Below are positions 55,548-64,000 of a DNA stretch of 64,000 nucleotides, piece after piece (positions within the stretch are counted from its first letter, which is position 1; the number at the start of each line of letters is the position of its first letter). The position numbers were made by a program, and so were the translations under genes. Under the pieces are notes generated by a model. That model saw only the letters and a list, made by a program, of their open reading frames with translations. It did no database searches and was not told where the DNA came from. Source of the stretch: Hyperoodon ampullatus (lineage: Eukaryota; Chordata; Mammalia; Artiodactyla; Ziphiidae); the NCBI GenBank assembly GCA_949752795.1, contig OX457061.1, positions 37,852,338-37,916,337 on the forward strand. Reading direction: 5' to 3'.

Positions 55548-56082
55548 ACCGTATTAAATATTCCTGAATATTTAACAATCAGCCAGTAGGAGCTGGTTCT
55601 GGCGCACCACTGCATGGAGGACTCTGGGCAGCTTGTTCCCTAAACACCTTTTTCTCTGGTGCTTTGAAGTGTCTCTACCTTACTGCGATCCCAAACCTTA
55701 GCTGCAGAGTCAAGAGAGGGCAGAGTCTTTCTGAGACTATCCTTACCCCACTTCATGCCCTCTGAGCTAAGGGTCTCATTTTAGTCCTTGAAAATGAATT
55801 TTAAAATGGCAATTCTTGTTCTCTTTTCCAGACATTTTGAGCATCACAAGTTAAAACCAGATGAAGAACTTCAGGTAGAAAGAATAAAAGAATCAAAATA
55901 CATTTGAGCTCTCAGGAATGAATCTGTACAACATGATACCAGGGGTTACATGGTGAGAGCTCCTAGCAGAGATTGGACAGAGACTCTGGCCTCTTGGTGT
56001 CATTGCTTAACCACTGTGGGACTGGACAGTGGCAGGACATGGGTGGCTTTGTATATGCTGAGCTATGGAAGAAAGAGTTTTA

Positions 56083-56361
<279 letters not shown>

Positions 56362-56794
56362 TCATTCACTGATATCCTCTCCCCGGAGTCTCATGATGCA
56401 CCTATTCCCTCCACTTACCTCCTCATAGACACCTTTATCTTCATCCATCCCATCCACACACCCAAGCATCCAGCCACACGGTGACTATTTCAGCAACAAC
56501 TAGGCCTCAAACAACCCAGGTTATGGATGTGTCAGAGGGTTGTTGCCTTCATTATTATCATCATGGTTAGTGAAAGCTCCAAGTCCTGTAGCACGATGGG
56601 ACAGAATGCGGTTCTTCTATGACAGCTCAAGAGCTGCCTTATAATAGCCTCTTGGCATCTGTGGGTCCTGTGGGGCCCCATAGTTAGGAGCACCTTCTCA
56701 TAAGTAAATACAGGTGCAGACCTTCCGATTTAATGCCTAGACACTGAATCTTGGTATAAGAAGACTAGATTTTATAACAAGGGAGACGATAGTC

Positions 56795-56960
56795 CTGCCA
56801 GCCCACTCTTGTTGATACAAATCAGACCACACCTGGAGAATAATGCTCACAGATAAGAGCAGATGGAATTGTGCTCAAAAAATAATGAAATCACTGGACA
56901 CCATGTCATCCAAGGAACAGTTATAAGAGCTGGAAATGCTTAGCTTGGAGAAGAGATGCT
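56795..56960 (+). mobile_element. Possible CR1/L3-like fossil
   Basis: AGACCACACCTGGAGAATAA, ACACCATGTCATCCAAGGAA and CTTAGCTTGGAGAAGAGATG match a common old CR1-clade pattern. Low certainty. Confidence 0.4.
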
Positions 56961-57165
56961 ACATCAATAGCCTGGGATTCAACACCTCAACCTACCATTT
57001 ACTAGAAGTGTGGTCTTGTACAAGAGATTTCAACTTGCCATGCCTCTATTTCCTCATCTGTAAAACGGGAACTATAATAATACTTAACTCACAAGGTTGT
57101 TTTAAGGATTAAATGAGATAATGCACTATAATGTGCTCAGCCCAGTGCCTTGCACATAGAGTTCT
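56961..57165 (+). mobile_element. MIR SINE fossil
   Basis: ACCATTTACTAGAAGTGTGG, TCCTCATCTGTAAAACGGGA, TTAAATGAGATAATGCACTA and CAGTGCCTTGCACATAGA match MIR well. Confidence 0.88.
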
Positions 57166-58534
57166 CTATCTGGCAGAGGAGGCCTTGAAGCTGTGAGCCA
57201 CTCACTGCAAACCAGCAGGACATGAAGGATTCTTGAGCAGATCTGAAGCTACTGGGAGGCCTTTCAGGAGTTAAATCCCATAGTAAATACTGTACCTTCA
57301 ATGGCCCCTTCTCCCTCTCTGTCCAGTCTTCCTCCACTCCCATGGGGGCCCAAAGGGGTTAAATGAGCACTCTTTGACTTGTACTTGGTGGTCCCAGAAC
57401 TTGACTTGGGCTTGGAGACTTCCATGAAAAGTCTGCCTTCCACCTACTGGCTTGGGTTTCTTGGTCTCTCTGCTCCAGGCTAATCCCTTCAACCTGCTTT
57501 TTCCATTTCTGCCAATAATCCCCCTCTCCAGACCTTCCTAATGCTCTTCTGGGGTGGGAGGAGACTTACTGAGGGCAATGTTTATTTCTAGAGGGAGAGG
57601 TGACCACATGACCTCACAGTGGTCGTCCCCTTGATTACTCAGTTTCTGTCTAGATTAGTCATGGGTGTCTGTGCACCCCAGCTTCACCCCCAGGAGGCTT
57701 TAGAACACTGTCCTTACCTCAGCCCTGAGCCTCTCTCTATCCTCCTTCCCTCCCTCTCCTTACCCATCTTTACCCACAGACTCGCAGGCTTTCTGGACCT
57801 CTGAGGAAGACAAGCACTTCACAGAACCTCTGCTACAGAACCAAACATACTGAAATGACTCTTTACAAAGCTATTGAAACAACAGAAAAAGAATACATGA
57901 GGATTGTTTCTCCTGAGGGTTCAATTACCTAGGGGGCCTTTAGCAAACTTTGATTGATAAATCTAACCTTTCCTTCCTTGGCAATAGTTGATCACACTGT
58001 GAGAACAAGTTAGAGAAAGGAAAAATAATATTTGGATTTCAAGGAAATAATAAAGATGCAGGGACTATCTTTCACTTTTGCAAGCTGAGAAGATGTTTAT
58101 ATTTTGATTATTTGATGGCAGGAATCCCTTTTAAAACAGGGCCAGTCTGCATGATGCATTTACAAATCAACCTTTTCAAATATAGCCATAACCCCCACAA
58201 GATTTCCTGATTTCTCTGGGGTCAGATAAACCATCACATTTCACAGTGGTGCCCTGTATATGAAAGTGATAAATATAACCTGGAAGCACGGCAGTGGCTA
58301 AAAATATGGAGCTGGAAGCCATTCGTTGAAATGATTTTTTGCTTTTAATTCATTGCATAAAATGCTAATGTCCAAATTCAGGCAGGTAGATCTTACCAAC
58401 CATCACGAGCTTCAACCCTGCTAACAGCTAAGTGTGCACTTTTAAACCCTACTTTGACTGCTCCAGAAACTTACTAGGTTTCTTTAATGCCTCTGTTACT
58501 ATTTCCTCTGTGTCATTTTGCTTTTCTTTAAAAA
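57166..58534. other. Non-coding DNA, probably WDR31 intron
   Basis: I recognise no exon or repeat. If WDR31 is collinear with other mammals this is intron upstream of the exon at 56139-56301. Confidence 0.4.
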
Positions 58535-58825
58535 CATAGCTGTGTGACCCTGGGGAAGTTATATTATTTCCTTGAGACTTGGTTGCCTTCTCTGTGAATA
58601 TCTGGGTATAATTTTAGTATTGCTCAATAGAATTTTTGGTGATAATGAAAATATTCTATATCTGTACTATGCAAAGCAGTATTCAATAGCTACATGGAGC
58701 TAATAAACATCTTTGAAATATGGCAAATGCAACTGAGGAACTGAATTTTTAACCTTATTTTAAAATTTGTTTACATATAAATAATGCCACGTGGCTAGCA
58801 TCTGTTGACAGTACAGATCTACATA
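58535..58825. mobile_element. MIR fragment followed by a DNA-transposon fossil
   Basis: The first part (AGCTGTGTGACCCTGGGGAA) is MIR. From about 58622 (CTCAATAGAATTTTTGGTGA, then GCTACATGGAGCTAATAAAC, then ATGCAACTGAGGAACTGAAT) it matches a common hAT-type non-autonomous transposon. Names are tentative. Confidence 0.55.
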
Positions 58826-59233
58826 ATATTTTAAGAACACTCTCCACTCAAAAACTCTACCATTCATTAAGTCAACCTAAATAATTTTGCCCTCTGACAA
58901 ACAGAAAATAATTTATGCTTCCCTTGAAATTATCTGTCAAGACCTTTATCAGTTAGGGGACATTATATTCTTAAAATTGACTTTGCTTTATGAAACTTTA
59001 ATAATGTTGGAGTTCCCTGCCCTTGGTACCACCTTTGTGATGATGGGAAATACTGTGGATGATCAAGGACTATTTCAAGAGATCATGGAGAGAAACCGTC
59101 TGGATTTAATTTCATTATGAGGATGTCAAAATGCTAAATTACTTAAAATAAAACCCATACTGTTTTTATGCTAAGTTATATTCTACATGTAGGTGGAAAA
59201 ATGTTTAAAATATTTTTAAAGAACTACACATCT

Positions 59234-59451
59234 GGGCTTCCCTGGTGGTGCAGTGGTTGAGAGTCTGCCTGCCGATGCAGGGGACACTGGTTCGTGCCCC
59301 GGTCCGGGAAGATCCCACATGCCGTGCAGTGGCTGGGACCGTGAGCAATGGCCGCTGGGTCTGCGTGTCCGAGCCTGTGCTCCGCAACGGGAGAGGCCAC
59401 AACAGTGAGAGGCCCGCGTACCACAAAAAAAAAAAAAAAAAAAAAAAAAAA
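59234..59451 (+). mobile_element. CHR SINE (short cetacean subtype)
   Basis: GGGCTTCCCTGGTGGTGCAG head, GGTTCGTGCCC B box, compact body and poly(A) of about 27. No clean target duplication found. Confidence 0.92.
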
Positions 59452-61549
59452 TTAGAAGTATCTGAAATAAGCCTAAATTCAGAGTTAATCAGATTGGCCT
59501 GCTTTATCAGGGGGACTGGAATCCACTGCTCTTTCCCCTCAACTCCCTGATGTCAGTGGCACTTTCCGGAGATGAGGTGGACTTCTCTGCCTACTGCAGA
59601 AGCTCAGTTCCCCTCGGGCCCACTCCCTGTCTGAATCCCACACTTGAGGCCAGATGCCAGCCTTCCCAGAACATTCGTGGTCTCATTTCAGTTTTTGACC
59701 TGCTCAGACTGAGTCCCTGTAGACTCTTTCTCAGCTTGAAACCTGATCTTCAACCCCTTTCCATGACCTCGATGGTTACCTTCCTACTTTAGGCCTCAGG
59801 TGCTTTAGCTATAAAATGATATAGTTGCCCTTAATTCTAAAGTCTTCTTTCTAAAGCTCTACAATGTGGTGGCTCCTTGAAAATGTTTTGTCTTTGCTGG
59901 TTTTAATTTTGTAGAGAATTAAAACCACAGCTACTCTAAAAGACAGTAAGTTACAGTGGATAAGGAAAGTGTGCTTTGGTAGTTAGATTAACAGTGATGG
60001 AAGACGACTTAATATGTTTTAAGATACTCATGATCCATTCTCGTGAGAGTCAGGGGAAGAAGGGGAAGAGAGTTAATAAAATACCAAACCATTGTGACAA
60101 ATTAAGTTAACCAAGATGTAGCTGATTAGTTACTACTTGAATAAGCCACACATATCCAATTCAAGTTTTCCATTATTTTTCTAAGAAGGGATCCCAGTGA
60201 ACTGAGTCCCATGTTCAGGAACTCCACGTTCAATGGCTTAGTCTTTAAAAACTGTTATGTTGCTGGAAGATGAAATATTGCCCATCAGTCCTAATTGATG
60301 TTTAGCTATCACGCACATTTGAAATAAATTTATTACTTTGCCTGATCTCAGTGTAATACATTCCAAAGGGGCAAAGAGCACACGAAAATTTATGGAGTCT
60401 CCATCTTCTACACTAAAGTGTGCAATAAATTACATATTATAGGGCCGTGAAATTCACAAGCCATAGAAACCACACCATTAGCAATGTATACAGTGGTAAA
60501 CAGCAGCTAATGATAATGATATAAAACAAAATAGACTGTGTAGGTTGGCACTGCTGCCAATAAAGCAATCATTAAATGCATTCATATGCATCTATGCTAG
60601 GTAAGCTATTTGAGGGCAATTGCTATGAATTCTACATACCTGTCAGGATATTATATATAGCCCAGCTTCTATGGCCTGTATTCAGAGACGCTGAGAAAGG
60701 GTTACTGTGGGTAAATTCAGACATTTTCTCAATATAGAATTTGGTCAACATGCATTCTGAACAGCAAAATTTTACACTGCTTTCAATTTTCCTACAGTAA
60801 TTGCCACCTCAACAAATGCAGGATTAAGTATAATGGATTATAAGAAGTTAGAAAGGAAAGATGGAAGAAAAGAAGGAGGGTAGAAAAAAGGTGGGTATGG
60901 AGTACTTCAACATTTACGTAAAGAGTGGACCTAAAACTAACTTGAGGTTACCATAAACTATTAGCGTATGATATAGAAGCTTAAATGAAAAAATAAAAAA
61001 ACCCAGCAAGGGAAACCCAAAGATTCTTTGTTTTTTCACGTTACTGCATATCCACGTCCGTCTTAAACAATCTATATGCTCAAATCCAATAAGAGAGCAT
61101 TGCTTTGCAAGGCTATTTGGGTTCTATCAGCATGTAAAGGTCGGACAACTCAACTTTAGCAGAGTTAGCCTTCAGGTGAATAATTGCTTCTTTCAGGTTG
61201 TGAGCATTTCAATTTTCCAGAAATGTTTCCCAAAAAATGAAAACTAAAAGAGTCCTAGGACAGCGTCCTTTAGAAGTTTTATAGTATCAAGGTTTTTGGA
61301 GGAAGAGTATCCTTGTCGATTATCAACACAATGATTCCAAGCAGGTCAATTTATGCTGAGAATATTATATAACAGAACCCACTTCACCCCCATTATACTG
61401 ACAATGATCTTCCTTACTTCAACCTTGTGCTTCTTAGTAAAGTTGAAAATACTGAGCCAAGAACAGACAGTGACAATGCCAGAGACTCAGATGTACCTAT
61501 AGGTGCCTTCAGACAACATCAGCCACCCAGGCTAAAGTCCTGGTTGAAA
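59452..61549. other. AT-rich non-coding DNA
   Basis: No gene, RNA or repeat I can support. Open frames are short. Confidence 0.4.
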
Positions 61550-61895
61550 ACATCCCAACATGAATGAATCTCAAAAACCATATGCTGAGCAAGTGAAGCC
61601 AGATCAAAAGGGCGCCTACTGTATTATTCAACTTACATGAAATTCTAAACTGGGCAAAATTCATCTCTAAAGATAAAAATCAGATCCGTGGTTGCCTTGG
61701 GGTGGGAGATGGGGATACTTTTGCAAAAGCCTAGGAGGAAACTTTCTAGGGTTTTAGAATTATTATCGATCTTTATGGGGGTGGTAGTTATACAAATGTA
61801 TACATTAATTAAAAGTCACTGAACCGTTCACTAAAAATGTCTGCATTTTATTGTATGTAAATGATACCTTAATAAGGTTGATTACAAAATGAACC
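61550..61895 (+). mobile_element. Old L1 (L1M-type) 3' end
   Basis: CCGTGGTTGCCTTGGGGTGG, GGGGGTGGTAGTTATACAAA, AAGTCACTGAACCGTTCACT and CATTTTATTGTATGTAAATG with ACCTTAATAAGGTTGATT are the 3' UTR of old L1. Confidence 0.8.
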
Positions 61896-62411
61896 AAAAC
61901 CAAAACAAAGCAGAAGAAAAACCTCTCAAGACCTCAAAGGAAATACACTGTTTTCTTCCAGGGTACCAGATTGGAAATGAGGCACTGGTTTGTTCTACCC
62001 TCAGATTATCCCGAGGATTATCTAGTCTATTTTAAAGCACTAGAGTCCCCTATCAGAAAAACTCGCCCCATGTTTAATTACTTTGATTTCTTCTCTGCCT
62101 CTTCTCCCACATGGTGAAGTCATTTACGGAAGAAAAACCAGCTTTTTCCAACTTTGCATCATCACATATTCTTTCCAAAGCTATTATTTATGGAATAAAA
62201 TTTGGCTACACTTTGTAAAAATCTAGCTTTTTGAGCCTTACAAATCTTAACAGTTAACCTACTGCCACCATTGGAATTTGGAAAAAACATTATTTTCAAA
62301 ATGAATAGCTGAGACTTGACATTTTTGTTTTTTGTGATTTTCTCTTCCCCTAAGAGAGAAGTGAGTAGGAATGAGAAACACATACATAAAGAAAAAACAA
62401 ATTATCTTGCT

Positions 62412-62806
62412 TGGCTTCCCTGGTGGCGCAGTGGTTGAGAGTCTGCCTGCCAATGCAGGGGACGCGGGTTCGAGCCCTGGTCTGGGGAGATCCCACATGC
62501 TGCAGAGCAGCTGGGCCCGTGGGCCACAACTGCTGAGCCTGCGTGTCCGGAGCTTGTGCTCCACAAGAAGAGAGGCCGTGACAGTGAGAGGCCTGCGCAC
62601 CTTGATGAGGAGTGGCCCCTGCTTGCCGCAACTAGAGAAAGCCCTGGCACAGAAACGAGGACCCAACACAGCCAAAAATAAATGAATGAATGAATTAATT
62701 AATTAAAAACAAAAAACAAACAACAAAAACTGGTGTGGCTGCTGCCGGAGGGAATGACTCTAAGCACCGGGTAAACGATCTTCTGCAAATAAATTTCCCA
62801 TTTAAA
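62412..62806 (+). mobile_element. CHR SINE with 3'-transduced sequence
   Basis: A CHR SINE (head TGGCTTCCCTGGTGGCGCAG, tail CCAACACAGCC plus AATG/AATT repeats) ends near 62730. About 75 bp of non-SINE sequence follows, with AATAAA at 62788-62793, then a second A run. The 20-bp duplication AAAAAACAAATTATCTTGCT lies at 62392-62411 and 62807-62826 and encloses everything. The unit therefore inserted as one molecule. Confidence 0.92.
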
Positions 62807-62826
62807 AAAAAACAAATTATCTTGCT

Positions 62827-64000
62827 GCCTTTGCATGGTTATAAGTTATAGGAGGCCCTTTTCAACAATAATCTATTATCAGAATCAATAAAATATAATC
62901 TCCATGAAGCCCAGGCCAGGATATTTGTCTCTTTTTCAGCAGACTGCAATACAAACCACATTCATGGATATGCTTCTTGATGATCTTTGTAATACTGTAA
63001 CAGCTGACCATTTCCTCATGCCTCTTCACCTTAATTTAAACCTGATTTCTCGCTAATGACCTCACATTTCCTTCTCTATCACTTGGTTGTCGGCCTCTTT
63101 TCCAACTCCATCTCCAACTCGCATTTCACTCTGGAACCAAAGGAAGACTCACACCTTGCTGCTTTTTAGTGATACCTCAAGGTCATTACCATATTGTGAC
63201 CACCCTGAAGAATAGCCAGGCAATTGTTATTGCAGAGCCATCTGACAGTTTGTAGCTCTAAAAATTAACTATGGACAGCATTTGTCAAAAATACCCTAGT
63301 TTAAGATATCGGTAATACAGTAACAGTAATTCCGAAGTCATTTATGACAATCAGTGTGGGAAGCACCCTCCTTCAGGAAGATCCTTTGCCATACAATGCT
63401 CTTTCCCTGTCAGGTAATAAGCACGGCTGTGGAAAGTAACCTTTTGTGGAAAGAAACCTTTTGTGGAAAGAAATACTTGGCTTCGAGAAGGCTTGAAGTT
63501 CATACATTTTTCTTGAATTAGATTCCCCATTAATTACTTTATCCACAGAGAGGTAATTATCAGAATTATGTAAGCAATTAAGGAGATGCTACTCCACATT
63601 CTTTCAGCTTGTTGACCTTTCTCACTTTATTTCATGTGGCTATCTGAAACATCAGTGATTTACATGTCTTTTTTTTTAAACAGATTTCTGTGTGTGTGTG
63701 TGTGTCCCCATGATGAAAACATCATTAAAATAAAATATCATGAATAGACTCTTAAGAAGCAGAGTCTACTTAAAGTTCTGGAAAATGTGAAAGCACTAAT
63801 ATTCATGGACAACTCTACACTCCAAACGTTACTCCAAATTTTGTTGATCTCTAGTTTGTCTAGGAGTTTTTCAAATTTTCTACCATGATCATTTGTTAGT
63901 TTTATAATTACATAATAAAGGCATTACATCATACAATCTTTTGTTATCCATTGCAGTTTTAAAACTATTCCTTTCCTTTTCCTCAGCAGATATGTCATAG
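62827..64000. other. AT-rich non-coding DNA to window end
   Basis: No gene or named repeat recognised. A 17-bp unit (AACCTTTTGTGGAAAGA) is tandemly doubled at 63438-63471 and a short (GT)n lies near 63690. Confidence 0.5.

Overview
This is a mammalian nuclear DNA window. The density of tRNA-Glu-derived CHR SINEs, including the short deleted subtype typical of whales and dolphins, the matching LINE-1 family, and the absence of BovB or Bov-A (ruminant) and PRE-1 (pig) elements all point to a cetacean. There is no bacterial, plasmid or phage content.

The gene order matches the mammalian 9q32-type block. CDC26 (minus strand; coding exons 5545-5721 and 11186-11266) and PRPF4 (plus strand; 14 coding exons, 15107-29864) diverge from a shared GC-rich promoter at about 14.2-15.3 kb. 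RNF183 follows (minus, one coding exon, 34889-35461), and then a single recognisable WDR31 exon (minus, 56139-56301). CDC26 is an anaphase-promoting-complex subunit. PRPF4 is a U4/U6 snRNP WD40 protein. RNF183 is a membrane RING E3 ligase. WDR31 is a WD40 protein. They are neighbours, not a pathway. PRPF4 reconstructs to 521 codons plus stop, with every junction GT-AG and in phase. CDC26 reconstructs to 85 aa and RNF183 to 190 aa.

The most striking element is a full-length LINE-1 at 41873-48181. It has a GC-rich 5' UTR, uninterrupted ORF1 (297 aa) and ORF2 (1272 aa, with endonuclease, reverse transcriptase and Cys-rich motifs intact), a nearly pure poly(A) tail of more than 50 nt and a perfect 15-bp target-site duplication. 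By sequence it looks young and possibly retrotransposition-competent.

The rest is introns and intergenic DNA filled with CHR SINEs, L1 fragments, MIR and L2 fossils, DNA-transposon fossils and MaLR-like LTRs, plus one RPL17 processed pseudogene. Several insertions record unusual events: a SINE carrying a 3' transduction (62412-62806), a template-switch inverted copy inside a SINE (9576-9614) and a twin-primed L1 (12901-13510). A 200-N assembly gap lies at 55348-55547, close to where the last WDR31 exon would be expected. I found no new multi-gene system. Old-repeat boundaries are by eye and approximate.
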